Shown here in pieces: positions 50,261-60,132 of a DNA stretch of 64,000 bases (the stretch's first letter is position 1; each line of letters starts with the position of its first letter). Position numbers and translations under genes: made by a program. Origin of the DNA: Salinarimonas soli (lineage in GTDB: Bacteria; Pseudomonadota; Alphaproteobacteria; Rhizobiales; Beijerinckiaceae); the NCBI RefSeq assembly GCF_008386575.1, contig NZ_VUOA01000014.1, forward strand, positions 102,395 to 166,394, in the 5' to 3' direction. The notes beneath the pieces are model-generated. The model ran no database searches. It was not told the origin of the DNA and saw only the letters and a list, made by a program, of their open reading frames with translations.

Positions 50261-53200
50261 ATGGATCTCACGGGCTACGCCCTGCACCCGGTCTGGGCCG
50301 ACGATCAGGCCGTGCTCTACCGAGCGACGGCGCCGGGCGGCGCGGCATCGCTGCTCGTGCGGGCGCCGCGGACGGAAGAGTGCCTTCGCGGGCTCCGGCG
50401 CGAGTGCGCGCTCGCCGCAGAGCTCGGCCCCGGCTGGGCCGCGCAACCGGTCGGCATGGCCATGGTCGACGGGGCGCCGGCCCTGGCCCTGCGCGACGCG
50501 GGCGAGCCGCTGGAGAGCCGCCTGTCCGGCCCGCTGCCGCTCGGCGAGGCGTTGCCCCTCGCCATCGCCATCGTTGGCGCCGTCCGGCAGATGCATGCCT
50601 GCGGCCTCGTCCACCGGGACCTGCGCCCGGCCAACATTCTCTTGGCCCCGGACGGGACGGTGCGGCTGTCGGGCTTCGGCCTCGCCTCGAGCCTTCCCCG
50701 CCAGCGCCAGGCGCTGCTCTCGCCCGAGCGCTTAGGCAGCGATCTCGCCTACATGGCGCCCGAGCAGAGCGGACGCATGAACCGCTCCGTCGATTCGCGC
50801 ACGGACCTCTACGCGCTCGGGGCGACGCTCTACCGGATGCTCGCAGGCACCACGGTCTTCACAGCCGCCGATCCCCTCGAATGGATCCACTGCCACATCG
50901 CCCGCAAGCCCCCGCCACTGTCGGCCCGGGTGCGGGGCATCCCCAAGGCGGTGGAAGCGATCGTCACGAAGCTCCTCGCCAAGATCGGCGAGGAGCGCTA
51001 CCAGACCGCGGCCGGGCTGGAGCACGACCTGAGGCGCTGCCTCGACGCCCTGGCGACCGGCGGCCGGATCGAGACGTTCCGGCTCGGCGAAAGCGACCTG
51101 CCGGACCGGTTCATCCTGCCCGAGCGCCTCTATGGCCGCGAGGCGGAGATCCGCTCGCTCGTCGGCGCCTTCGAGCGGGTGGCGCTCAACGGCGAGCCGG
51201 AGATCGTTCTCGTCTCCGGGTATCCGGGCATCGGCAAGTCGTCCCTGGTGAGCGAGCTCCACAAGGTGCTCGTTCCCGCCCGCGGCCTCTTCGCGGCGGG
51301 AAAGTTCGACCAGTTCATCCGCGACATCCCCTACGCGACCCTGGCCCAGGCCTTCGGCGGCCTCGTGCAGGAGATCCTCGGCAAGGGCAACGACGAGCTG
51401 GAGCACTGGCGCCGGGCGCTGCTGAAGGCGCTCGCCGCCAACGGGCAGCTCGTCGTCAACCTCATCCCGGACCTCGCCCTGATCATCGGCGAGCAGCCTC
51501 CGGTGCCCGACCTCCCGCCCCAGGACCGCCAGAACCGCTTCCACCTGATCTTCCGGCGCTTCCTCGGCGTGTTCGCGCAAGCCGACCACCCGCTGGTGCT
51601 GTTCCTCGACGACCTGCAATGGGTCGATCCGGCCTCGCTCGAGCTCCTGGAGAACATCCTCAGCGAAGCGGACACGCGCCATGTCCTTCTCGTCGGCGTC
51701 TACCGCGACAACGAGGTCAGCCCCATCCATCCCCTCGTCCGGGCGCTCGGCCGGATCCGGCGCGTCCGCCACGCGGAGGAGATCGTGCTGGCGGGCCTCA
51801 AGCTTTACGACGTGGTGAGCTTCCTGCGCGACGCCCTGCTCGCTCCGCCCGAGCGCGTGCGGCCCCTCGCCGAGCTCGTCTTCGGGAAGACGGGCGGCAA
51901 TCCGTTCTTCCTCATCCAGTTCCTGCTCGCCCTCGTCGACGAGGGGCTGCTGGTCTTCGATCGCGTAGCCCGCGCCTGGGCCTGGGACCTCGCCCAGGTG
52001 CGCGCCAAAGGGATCACCGACAACGTCGTCGACCTCATGGCGGACAAGCTCACCCGCTTCCCGCCACGCGCCCTCCAGGTCGTCCAGGCGCTCGCCTGCC
52101 TCGGGGTGGCGGCTCCCGCCTCGATCCTCTCCGCCGTCCTCGACGAACCCGAGGAACGCCTCCATCGCGCCCTGCGGGAGGTGGTCCACGCCGAGCTCCT
52201 GATCCGCAACGGCGAGACCTATGCCTTCTCGCACGACCGGGTCCAGGAGGCGGCCTACGCCCTCCTGGAAGAGCCCGAGCGGGTTGCGCTGCACCACCGG
52301 ATCGGGCGGGTCCTCGCGGCCAGGCTTTCGGACCCGGGCCAGGACGCCGGGATCTTCGACGTGGTCAACCAGCTCAACCGCGGCGCGGCGCTGCTCGCGG
52401 TACAGGCCGAGCGCGACGAGGTCGCGCGGCTCAATCTCGTGGCGGGGATCAGGGCGAAGACCTCGGTCGCCTACGGCTCGGCGCTCACCTATTTCGCGGC
52501 AGCCCACGGGCTCCTCGCCGCCGACAGCTGGGATGCCCGCTACCGGCTCACCTTCGACGTGGCCTTCAACGAGGCCGAATGCGACTTCCTGACGGGCAAC
52601 CTGGCCCGCGCCGAGGAGCGCCTGACCTTGCTCCTGCGCCGGGCGCGGGCGATCGGCGACCTCGCATCGGTGGCCCGGGTCGCCATCGCGCTTCAGTTCA
52701 CGGTCGGCCGCAACGACGAGGGCGTGAGGATCGGCCTCGAATATCTGCGCCGCGTCGGCATCGAGTGGTCCGTGACCCCGACCGAGGCGGACGTGGCGAA
52801 CGAGTACGGCCCGATCTTCGCCTTCGCGGAGACGTACCCCGTCGAGACGCTGGTCGACCTGCCGCGGATGGAGGATCCCGACCTTCGCTGCACGATGAGC
52901 GTGCTCGCCTCGCTTCAGACGCCGGCCTTCTTCACCAACCGCGATTTCTGGTGCCTCGTCGTCGGCCGGATGACGAACCTGAGCCTCCGGCACGGCAACT
53001 GCGACGCCTCCACCTTCGCCTACAGCCTCATGCCCCTGGTGCTGAGCACCGTCTTCGACGATCGCGACCTCGGCTTCCGGTTCGGGCAGGTGGGCTACAC
53101 GCTCGTCGAGCAGCGCGACTTCAAGGCGCTGCGGGCCCGCGTCTACGCCCTCTACGGCACCCTGATCGTCCCCTGGACGCGCTCGCTCCAGGAGAGCATC

Positions 53201-55531
53201 GACTTCAACCGGCGCGCCTTCGACGCGGCACTGGAGGCGGGCGACCGCATCTACGGCACCTGGGCCTGCAGCATGCTGACGGGCCTGCTCCTGTGCTGCG
53301 GCAAGCCCCTGCCCGACATACGCCCTGAGATCGACACCGGCCTCCAGCTCGCGCGCGCCGCCTGGTACGGCTACATCGCCGACATCCTGACGGCGCAGTC
53401 GCGGTTCGTGCGCGCCATGCGGGGACCGCTCGCCGATCCGCCGCCCGCAGGCGACGTCGACGTGGACGGCATCGGCATCGAGAGCGACCTCGTCACCGAC
53501 CCGGAGCGGTCCATCCGCGGCTGCCGCTACTGGATCTACAAATTGCAGGCCTGCTTCTTCCTGCGCGACCTGGAGGGTGCGTGGGAAGCGGCGTCCCGCG
53601 CAGGGGAGACGATCGCCACCATCCCGCTATATTTCGAGCGGGCCGAGTTCCACTTCTACGCCGCGCTCACGGGCGCGGCGCTCAGCGCCGGACCCGGCGA
53701 TGCAGGCTTCGAGGCGCTCGCCGGCCACCACCACGCCCTGGGCGAGATCGCCCGCCAGTCGCCGCGAAACCTCATGGAGCGGCTTGCGGTGCTCGCCGCC
53801 GAGATCGCCCGTCTCGAAGGGCGCGGCCTCGACGCGCAGCGCCTCTACGAGGACGCGATCGAGGGCGCCCGGCGCGAGGGCTTCATCCATATCGAGGGCC
53901 TCGCGAACGAGCTCGCGGGCCGCTTCCACGCCGAGCGCGGCCTCAGGACGATCACCGACGTGTTCCTGCGCAACGCCCGCGCCTGCTACCTGCGCTGGGG
54001 GGCGAACCGGTGCGTCGAGCGGCTCGAGCGGGACTATCCGCTCCTGCGCGAGTTCAACGCGGTCCGCGAGGACGGCCCCCTTGCGGGCTCGGACCGCCTA
54101 GACCTCGCGACCGTGATCCGCGTCTCGAACGCCATCTCCAGCCGGATCGACAGCGGCACCCTGATCACCAACCTTCTGGGAACGGCCCTGGAGCACTCGG
54201 GGGCGAGCCGCGGGGTGCTGGTGCTGCTCGACGAGGGGCGGATGCGGGTCCGGGCCGAGGCGAATGCGGGCGACGAGGCGCTGGAGGTGAGGCTCCTCGA
54301 CGAGGAGCCCTCGCCCGACATGCTCCCGCTCTCGACGCTGCGCTATTGCGCCCGCACCCGCCAGACCTTCGTGCTCGCCGACGCGGCGCTGGATCGGAGC
54401 GGGGCGGCCGACGAGTACCTTGCGGCCCGCAATCCCCGTGCCCTCCTCTGCCTTCCCCTGGTGAGGCAGGAGGACCTGGTGGGCATCCTCTACCTGGAGA
54501 ACCGGCTCACCCCCAACGTCTTCGGCCTGTCGCGGCTGCCCGTGCTGCGCCTGATCGCCTTCCAGGCCGCCACCTCGCTCGAGAACGCGCGCCTCTACGG
54601 CGAGCTGCGCCGGGCTTCCGCCGACAAGGACGTATTGCTCAAGGAGGTCCACCACCGGGTGAAGAACAACCTCCAGCTCGTGAGCAGCCTCCTCAACCTC
54701 CAGGCCATGACGTGCGAGGACGCGAAGGCCGCCTCCGGGTTCATCGCGAGCCGCAACCGCGTGCGCTCCATGGCGCTCGTGCACGAGAACCTCTACAGGA
54801 CCGGCGACTTCGCGAGCGTCTCGATCTCGAAGCACGTGAGCGCGCTGTGCTCCCAGCTCATGCGCGCCTACGGGCTTCCCAACGGCGGGGTCGAGCTTGA
54901 GGCGCGGATCGAGGACATCGAGCTCGACCTCGACCTCGCGATCCCGATCGGCCTCATCGTCAACGAGCTCGTCTCGAACGCCTTGAAGCACGCCTTCCCC
55001 GAGCAGCGGCGCGGTCGGATCGAGGTCTCGCTGCGCATGCTCGACGCCGACCGCTGCCTCCTCGCCATCAAGGATGACGGCGTGGGCCTGCGGGTACCGT
55101 TCGACGCGAACCATCCCGGCACCATGGGCATGCAGCTCATCGCCGACCTCGCCGAGCAGGTGCAGGGCAGCGTCGCGGTCGAGACCGGCCGGGGCACGTC
55201 CTTCGAGATCATCTTCGGCATCCACGGCATCGCCGGGCGAGCGCACCCGCCGGACACGTCCGGCCCTGGGGGGGAGGCGCCGGCGAAAGCGGGACCGAGC
55301 GAGCGCGCTGGTGACGTTGCTCAGGCGGCGCCGTTCAAAGATCTGGAGCGGGTGAAGGGAGCCGAACCCTCGTCGTCAGCTTGGAACGCTGACAATCGTG
55401 CGAACCATTCGGCCGGCGATCCGCCCCTCGCATCAAAGGAGGCACTGAACAACCTCTGCTTCAGTCGAGAACCATCGACGCCTGCCTCGTGTCCCCCTTC
55501 CATGCCGGTCGTATCGTGGGGAGACGCATGA
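50261..55531 (+). CDS. Giant hybrid: Ser/Thr pseudokinase, NB-ARC/AAA ATPase, GAF, HisKA_2 histidine kinase
   Basis: The 1756-residue protein has a Ser/Thr-kinase-like domain (about 1-260). It keeps HRDLRPANILL (about 117) and YMAPEQSGRMN, but its DFG position reads SGFG and its VAIK-type lysine is arginine. An ATPase domain follows, with Walker A GYPGIGKSSL (about 320) and Walker B LVLFLDDLQWVD (about 445). Next come a long helical region, a GAF domain (about 1285-1440), and a histidine kinase with HisKA_2 H-box EVHHRVKNNLQLVSSLLNLQ (His about 1463). N-box NELVSNALKHAFP and G1 DDGVGL look intact. After about 1655, an Ala/Pro/Ser-rich tail of about 100 residues has no domain. This trifunctional architecture is known in cyanobacteria and Rhizobiales. 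Input and partner unknown. Confidence 0.9.
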   Translation: MDLTGYALHPVWADDQAVLYRATAPGGAASLLVRAPRTEECLRGLRRECALAAELGPGWAAQPVGMAMVDGAPALALRDAGEPLESRLSGPLPLGEALPLAIAIVGAVRQMHACGLVHRDLRPANILLAPDGTVRLSGFGLASSLPRQRQALLSPERLGSDLAYMAPEQSGRMNRSVDSRTDLYALGATLYRMLAGTTVFTAADPLEWIHCHIARKPPPLSARVRGIPKAVEAIVTKLLAKIGEERYQTAAGLEHDLRRCLDALATGGRIETFRLGESDLPDRFILPERLYGREAEIRSLVGAFERVALNGEPEIVLVSGYPGIGKSSLVSELHKVLVPARGLFAAGKFDQFIRDIPYATLAQAFGGLVQEILGKGNDELEHWRRALLKALAANGQLVVNLIPDLALIIGEQPPVPDLPPQDRQNRFHLIFRRFLGVFAQADHPLVLFLDDLQWVDPASLELLENILSEADTRHVLLVGVYRDNEVSPIHPLVRALGRIRRVRHAEEIVLAGLKLYDVVSFLRDALLAPPERVRPLAELVFGKTGGNPFFLIQFLLALVDEGLLVFDRVARAWAWDLAQVRAKGITDNVVDLMADKLTRFPPRALQVVQALACLGVAAPASILSAVLDEPEERLHRALREVVHAELLIRNGETYAFSHDRVQEAAYALLEEPERVALHHRIGRVLAARLSDPGQDAGIFDVVNQLNRGAALLAVQAERDEVARLNLVAGIRAKTSVAYGSALTYFAAAHGLLAADSWDARYRLTFDVAFNEAECDFLTGNLARAEERLTLLLRRARAIGDLASVARVAIALQFTVGRNDEGVRIGLEYLRRVGIEWSVTPTEADVANEYGPIFAFAETYPVETLVDLPRMEDPDLRCTMSVLASLQTPAFFTNRDFWCLVVGRMTNLSLRHGNCDASTFAYSLMPLVLSTVFDDRDLGFRFGQVGYTLVEQRDFKALRARVYALYGTLIVPWTRSLQESIDFNRRAFDAALEAGDRIYGTWACSMLTGLLLCCGKPLPDIRPEIDTGLQLARAAWYGYIADILTAQSRFVRAMRGPLADPPPAGDVDVDGIGIESDLVTDPERSIRGCRYWIYKLQACFFLRDLEGAWEAASRAGETIATIPLYFERAEFHFYAALTGAALSAGPGDAGFEALAGHHHALGEIARQSPRNLMERLAVLAAEIARLEGRGLDAQRLYEDAIEGARREGFIHIEGLANELAGRFHAERGLRTITDVFLRNARACYLRWGANRCVERLERDYPLLREFNAVREDGPLAGSDRLDLATVIRVSNAISSRIDSGTLITNLLGTALEHSGASRGVLVLLDEGRMRVRAEANAGDEALEVRLLDEEPSPDMLPLSTLRYCARTRQTFVLADAALDRSGAADEYLAARNPRALLCLPLVRQEDLVGILYLENRLTPNVFGLSRLPVLRLIAFQAATSLENARLYGELRRASADKDVLLKEVHHRVKNNLQLVSSLLNLQAMTCEDAKAASGFIASRNRVRSMALVHENLYRTGDFASVSISKHVSALCSQLMRAYGLPNGGVELEARIEDIELDLDLAIPIGLIVNELVSNALKHAFPEQRRGRIEVSLRMLDADRCLLAIKDDGVGLRVPFDANHPGTMGMQLIADLAEQVQGSVAVETGRGTSFEIIFGIHGIAGRAHPPDTSGPGGEAPAKAGPSERAGDVAQAAPFKDLERVKGAEPSSSAWNADNRANHSAGDPPLASKEALNNLCFSREPSTPASCPPSMPVVSWGDA

Positions 55532-55974
55532 GTTCCGGCACCTGCACGCGCCAGGGCGCCTGCGGATGTCCAAGGTGGCATCCGGAACGTCGCCGCTGCG
55601 CCGGGAGCGCACGCCAGCGCGGATCTCGGAATGTGACAGCGAGCGGGCCCAGCTAGCGCAGGGCGACCGGCGTCCAGCGCCTCCCGGCCGGTCGCAGGAA
55701 GCTCCCGCTCGATCGGCCGTCCCCCGCAACGCGCGCACCTTGAAGCCTAGTTGGATCTCCGGCGCCTCTCGTGCTGGCGCGCACCGATCGCCTCGCACAC
55801 GTCGATCATACCGATGCTCGTGGTCCTTCCGGCCCACGCGGCGTTCCGGCCGCCCCTTGCTTCCACGCACGACCCCCGCGAGGCCTCCGTGAGCGCGCCA
55901 CCTGAACCCGCTTGTCCGCACGGCGGCTTGGAGGGACCGGATCTGGATGCCCCCTCGGATGTGAGGTCGGTCCC
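55532..55974. other. Intergenic region before the ynb-like operon
   Basis: These 443 bases between two plus-strand genes contain no supported coding sequence. Codon-position bias is weak and base composition is more even than in genes, starting already in the last about 150 bases of the upstream gene. It presumably holds the promoter of the lipid operon. No RNA gene or repeat recognised. Confidence 0.45.
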
Positions 55975-56592
55975 ATGACGCTCTATGCCGTGAAGCCCAT
56001 GTTCCAGGCCTGCCTGCGCCCGCTGACGGCGCGGCTCGCCGCCGCGGGGGTCACCGCGAACCAAGTGACGATCGCCGCGGCCGCCGGCTCCTGCCTCGTC
56101 GGGCTCCTCGTCGCCATCGTGCCGGTGCAGGGGATGTTCATGCTGCTGCCGGCGTGGCTTCTCGTCCGCATGGCGCTCAACGCCATCGACGGGATGCTGG
56201 CGCGCGAGCACGGCCAGGCGAGCCGGCTCGGCGCCTGCCTCAACGAGCTCGGCGATACGGTCTCCGACGCGGCGCTGTACGCTCCCTTCGCCCTCGTGGC
56301 GCCCCTCGGCGCGGGGCCGGTCGTTCTCGTCATCGGCCTTGCGGTCCTGTCCGAATATGCGGGCGTGCTCGGCGTCGTGATCGGCAGCGCGCGCCGCTAC
56401 GAGGGCCCGATGGGCAAGAGCGACCGCGCCCTCGCGTTCGGAGCGCTGGGCCTCTGGATCGGCCTCGGCGGCGCATTGCCGGCGCCCGCCGCCGTGATCC
56501 CGTGGATTCTCGCGCTCCTCCTCGTCCTCACCATCGTCAACCGCCTGCGCGCCGCCCTGCGCGAGGCGCCCGCCTCGGAGATGCGCTCGTGA
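55975..56592 (+). CDS. ynbA: CDP-alcohol phosphatidyltransferase family protein
   Basis: The 205-residue membrane protein has the CDP-alcohol phosphatidyltransferase motif in variant form: N69-x2-D72-G-x2-A-R-x8-G-x3-N90-x3-D94. Asparagine replaces the first and third of the four usual metal-binding aspartates. About six hydrophobic segments are visible. Length and neighbours match E. coli YnbA. GAGG precedes the ATG, and the stop overlaps the next GTG. Family enzymes join a CDP-lipid to an alcohol in the inner membrane; the acceptor here is unknown. Confidence 0.88.
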   Translation: MTLYAVKPMFQACLRPLTARLAAAGVTANQVTIAAAAGSCLVGLLVAIVPVQGMFMLLPAWLLVRMALNAIDGMLAREHGQASRLGACLNELGDTVSDAALYAPFALVAPLGAGPVVLVIGLAVLSEYAGVLGVVIGSARRYEGPMGKSDRALAFGALGLWIGLGGALPAPAAVIPWILALLLVLTIVNRLRAALREAPASEMRS

Positions 56593-58379
56593 CCGAGATG
56601 CCTGTGCCCACCGCCTCTACCGCCGCTCCGACCCGCCCGGTCCTGGAGGGCAGCTTCACGGCGAGCGACGGCGTGGAGCTGTTCTACCGCCACTGGCCCG
56701 CCGCCGGATCCCGGCCCCGGGGCGCCGTCCTGCTCCTGCACCGGGGGCACGAGCATTCGGGGCGTGTCGCCCATCTCGCCGACGAGCTCGGCATGCCCGA
56801 CCTCGCGATCTTCGCCTGGGACGCGCGCGGTCACGGCCGCTCTCCGGGGAAGCGAGGCTTCAGCCCCGGCGTCGACCAGTCGGTGCGCGATCTCCAGGCC
56901 TTCGCCGACCACGTCGCTGAGACGCACGGGATCGCCATCGAGGATATCGCGGTGGTGGCGCAGAGCGTCGGCGCCGTGCTCGCGACCGTCTGGGCGCACG
57001 ACTACGCGCCGCGGATCCGGGCCCTCGTCCTCGCCTCGCCCGCCTTCCACGTGAAGCTCTATGTGCCGTTCGCCCGGCCGGGCCTGGCGCTTCTACGCCG
57101 CCTGCGGGGCGACTTCGCGGTGAATTCATACGTCAAGGCGGGCCTCCTGACCCGCGATCCCGCGCGGCGCGCAGCCTACGCTGCCGATCCGCTCGTCACC
57201 CGGCCGATCTCTGTGAACATGCTGCTGGGGCTGCACGCCGCCGCCAAGCGGGTGGTGGCGGACGCGCGGGCGATCACGATCCCGACCCAGCTCATCGTCT
57301 CGGGAGCGGACGTCGTGGTCCGTCAGGGGCCGCAGCATCGCTTCTACGAAAATCTGGGCTCGGCCGAAAAGGAGCGCCACGTCCTGGTGGGCTTTCGCCA
57401 CGACACCTTAGGCGAGCGCGACCGCGAGACGGCTCTGGTCAAGGTACGGGCGTTCCTGGAGGCGTGCTTCGCGGCGCCCCCGCACCGCCCGACGCTCCTC
57501 GACGCGCACCGGACGGGCTTCACCCGGGACGAGGCGGACCGCCTCGCGACGCCGCAGCCGGCCCTCTCCCCGGCGGGCCTCGGCTGGGGCGTCGTGCGCC
57601 TGGGCCTTCGGCTGGGAGGGCTCGTCTCGGAGGGCCTGCGGATCGGGCGCCGCACAGGCTTCGATTCAGGGTCGACCCTCGACTACGTCTACCGTGACGA
57701 GGCCAGGGGCATGGGCCCCCTGGGGCGCCTCGTCGACCGCCTCTATCTGGACGCCGTCGGCTGGCGCGGCATTCGGCGGCGAAAGATCCTTGTCGAGGAG
57801 CTCCTGCGGGATGCCATGGCGCGCCTCGCCGCGGCGGGCGAGCCCGTGCATGTGCTGGACATCGCCGCGGGCCACGGCCGGTACGTCCTGGACGCCCTCG
57901 ACGGGGGCCCTGCCCCTCCCGCGAGCGTCACCCTGCGGGACTACAGCGAACTCAACGTCGCGGCCGGCAAGCGGCTGATCGCCGGGCGGGGTCTCCAGGG
58001 CGTGGCGCGCTTCGTCGCGGGTGATGCCTTCGACGCCGGGAGCCTCGCCGCCGCCGAGCCCCGCCCGACCCTGGCGGTCGTCTCGGGGCTCTACGAGCTC
58101 TTTCCCGACAACGCCGTGGTCGGCCGATCGCTCAAAGGCCTCGCTGCCGCCGTGCCGCCGGGGGGCTACCTGGTTTATACGGGCCAGCCTTGGCATCCCC
58201 AGCTCGCCTTCATCGCGCGCGCGCTCACCAGCCATCGCGGCGGCGCTTGGGTGATGCGCCGGCGCAGCCAGGCCGAGATGGATGCCCTCGTCGAGGCGGC
58301 GGGCTTCACGAAGGTGGCGCAGCGCATCGATCCCTGGGGCATCTTCACGGTCTCGCTCGCACGTAGGGCAGCGTCGTGA
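56589..58379 (+). CDS. ynbC: Bifunctional alpha/beta hydrolase plus SAM methyltransferase-like protein
   Basis: The 596-residue protein has an N-terminal lysophospholipase-type hydrolase (about 15-300) with AWDARGHGRSPGKRGFSPGV, nucleophile serine in VVAQSVGAVLATVW (about 121), and FRHDTLGERD near the catalytic histidine. The C-terminal half (about 330-590) has a class I methyltransferase motif VHVLDIAAGHGRYVLDAL (about 420) and YTGQPWHPQLAF. This two-domain layout matches E. coli YnbC. The GTG start overlaps the previous stop; ATG at 56598 is an alternative. It probably trims or methylates a lipid made by this operon. Confidence 0.88.
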   Translation: MTEMPVPTASTAAPTRPVLEGSFTASDGVELFYRHWPAAGSRPRGAVLLLHRGHEHSGRVAHLADELGMPDLAIFAWDARGHGRSPGKRGFSPGVDQSVRDLQAFADHVAETHGIAIEDIAVVAQSVGAVLATVWAHDYAPRIRALVLASPAFHVKLYVPFARPGLALLRRLRGDFAVNSYVKAGLLTRDPARRAAYAADPLVTRPISVNMLLGLHAAAKRVVADARAITIPTQLIVSGADVVVRQGPQHRFYENLGSAEKERHVLVGFRHDTLGERDRETALVKVRAFLEACFAAPPHRPTLLDAHRTGFTRDEADRLATPQPALSPAGLGWGVVRLGLRLGGLVSEGLRIGRRTGFDSGSTLDYVYRDEARGMGPLGRLVDRLYLDAVGWRGIRRRKILVEELLRDAMARLAAAGEPVHVLDIAAGHGRYVLDALDGGPAPPASVTLRDYSELNVAAGKRLIAGRGLQGVARFVAGDAFDAGSLAAAEPRPTLAVVSGLYELFPDNAVVGRSLKGLAAAVPPGGYLVYTGQPWHPQLAFIARALTSHRGGAWVMRRRSQAEMDALVEAAGFTKVAQRIDPWGIFTVSLARRAAS

Positions 58380-59701
58380 CGGCGCTCGCGGCGGCCCGCC
58401 CCGCCGGGCGGCCCTGGCGGCGCGCAGCCCTATGGCTCGCCGGCTTGGCGCCGTTCTTCTACGCGACCTACGGCCTGGCCAACTGGCTCGCGGCGCAGCG
58501 CGACGAGGTCGGCGCCGTCGTCTTCGCCTTCGAGCGGCACGTGCCCTTCCTGGCCTGGACCATCGTGCCCTATTGGTCGATCAACGCCTTCTACGCCGCC
58601 TCGCTCTTCGTCCCCGCGACCGCTGGCGAGCTCGACCGGCACGGGCGCCGTCTCCTGACCGCGCAGGCTGCAGCGGTGGCGTGCTTCATCCTCTGGCCGC
58701 TGCGCTTCACCTTCGAGCGCCCGCCGGTGACAGGCTTGCCGGGCTTCATGTTCGACGCGCTGACGAGCTTCGACAAACCGTTCAACCAGGCGCCCTCGCT
58801 GCACATCGCGCTCCTCGTCATCCTTTGGGACCTCTACGCGCGCCATCTGCCGCCGGCCTGGCGTCCGGCCCTGCACGCCTGGTTCGCGCTCATCGGCGTC
58901 TCCGTGCTCACGACCTATCAGCACCATTTCGTCGACGTGCCGACCGGCGCGCTCCTTGGCTTCGCCTGCCTGTGGCTGTGGCCGCTCGCGGGGGACACCC
59001 CGCGCCCAGGCCCGCTCGCGGCCGATCGCCGGCGTCGGCGCCTCGCGGCCGCCTACGCGGCGGGAGCGGCGCTTCTCGCCGCTTTCGGGGCGGGCCTCGG
59101 CGGGGTGGCCCTCTGGCTCGCCTGGCCGGCCCTCTCGCTCGCCCTCGTGGCCCTGGCCTATGCGTGCGTCGGCGCAGCGCTGTTCCAGAAGGCGCCCGAC
59201 GGCACGGTCAGCCTCGCATCGCGGGTGCTGCTCGCGCCCTACCGGCTCGGCGCTCACTTGAACGCTCTCGCCTGGACGCGGGGCGAGGCCGCGCCGGTCG
59301 AGGTGGCCGACGGCGTGCATCTCGGGCGGCTGCCGTGGGGGAGGGCCAAGCCTCGGTGGCGCGGCGCGACCCTGGTCGACCTGTGCGCCGAGCTGCCCTC
59401 GCCCGGGGGCTTCGCGGCGGTTCGGGCCGTGCCGCTCCTCGACCTCGCGACGCCCTCCCCGGCGCGCCTGCGCGCCGCGGCCGAGGCGATCGAGCGGGCG
59501 CGGGGGGACGGACCCGTGCTCGTCGCTTGCGCCCTGGGCTACGCGCGCTCCGCCGTTGCCGTCGCGACCTGGCTCCTCCGGACGGGGCGGGCGGGCGGCG
59601 TCGACGAGGCGGTCGCGATGGTGCGCCGGGCGCGTCCGCGGGTGGTGATCGGTGACAACGCGCGGCTGGCCCTCGCCCGTGCGGCCGGTGTGCTGCCATG
59701 A
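58376..59701 (+). CDS. ynbD: PAP2 phosphatase fused to dual-specificity phosphatase
   Basis: The 441-residue protein has a PAP2-type integral membrane phosphatase (about 15-210) with KPFNQAPSLHIALLVILW (about 135-152) and TYQHHFVDVPTGALLGF (about 180-196). More membrane segments follow. A cytosolic dual-specificity phosphatase domain ends the protein, with nucleophile Cys385 in ACALGYARSAVAVATWLL (C-x5-R). This matches E. coli YnbD. The start is GTG, overlapping the previous gene by 4 bases. It could remove phosphate from a lipid phosphate made by the neighbouring enzymes, as YnbA-type products often need. Confidence 0.88.
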   Translation: MTALAAARPAGRPWRRAALWLAGLAPFFYATYGLANWLAAQRDEVGAVVFAFERHVPFLAWTIVPYWSINAFYAASLFVPATAGELDRHGRRLLTAQAAAVACFILWPLRFTFERPPVTGLPGFMFDALTSFDKPFNQAPSLHIALLVILWDLYARHLPPAWRPALHAWFALIGVSVLTTYQHHFVDVPTGALLGFACLWLWPLAGDTPRPGPLAADRRRRRLAAAYAAGAALLAAFGAGLGGVALWLAWPALSLALVALAYACVGAALFQKAPDGTVSLASRVLLAPYRLGAHLNALAWTRGEAAPVEVADGVHLGRLPWGRAKPRWRGATLVDLCAELPSPGGFAAVRAVPLLDLATPSPARLRAAAEAIERARGDGPVLVACALGYARSAVAVATWLLRTGRAGGVDEAVAMVRRARPRVVIGDNARLALARAAGVLP

Positions 59702-60132
59702 CCCGAGACCCCGCCCCCGCCCTGATGGCGGCGATCGCCGCAGACCTCCTGGCTCAGGCCCGGCCTCTGCGGGCGCTCTCGCTCGCCCTGGCGTCCGCCG
59801 CCGCCCTGGCGCTCGCCGGCGGCGCCGTCGCGGCCCCGGGCCCATGGCTGTGGGCCGCGGGCCTCAGCTTGGCGGCGGGCCTTGCCCACGGCGCGCTCGC
59901 GGTGCGCACGGGCTTCGACGAGGCGCTGTTCCGGCGCCTCGGCGGGGATCCGGACCTTCAGGGCTTCGACACGGCGATGACGGCGCTAGGCCTCCTGCCC
60001 GCCGCGAAGGCCGGGCGGGCGATGGCCGCCCGGTTCGCCGGCGCGCGCCGGCTCCTGGCGCTCCAGGCGGCGGCGCTCGCGGTCCAGGCGGGGTTGCTGG
60101 GGCTCGCGGCGGGCCTGGCGGGGCTCGCATGA
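59698..60132 (+). CDS. Small membrane protein of the lipid operon
   Basis: The 144-residue protein is Ala/Leu-rich with about three hydrophobic segments (LRALSLALASAAALALAGG, WLWAAGLSLAAGLAHGALAV, LLALQAAALAVQAGLLGLAA). A central hydrophilic loop reads GFDEALFRRLGGDPDLQGFD. It overlaps both neighbours by 4 bases, so it is translated with them. I do not recognise a family; it has no counterpart in the E. coli ynb set. Confidence 0.75.
   Translation: MTRDPAPALMAAIAADLLAQARPLRALSLALASAAALALAGGAVAAPGPWLWAAGLSLAAGLAHGALAVRTGFDEALFRRLGGDPDLQGFDTAMTALGLLPAAKAGRAMAARFAGARRLLALQAAALAVQAGLLGLAAGLAGLA

Noticed and set aside
50732-52993. 753-codon minus-strand frame opposite the giant kinase
   Set aside because: Shadow of the plus-strand kinase/ATPase domains; no motif, ribosome-binding site or neighbour support.
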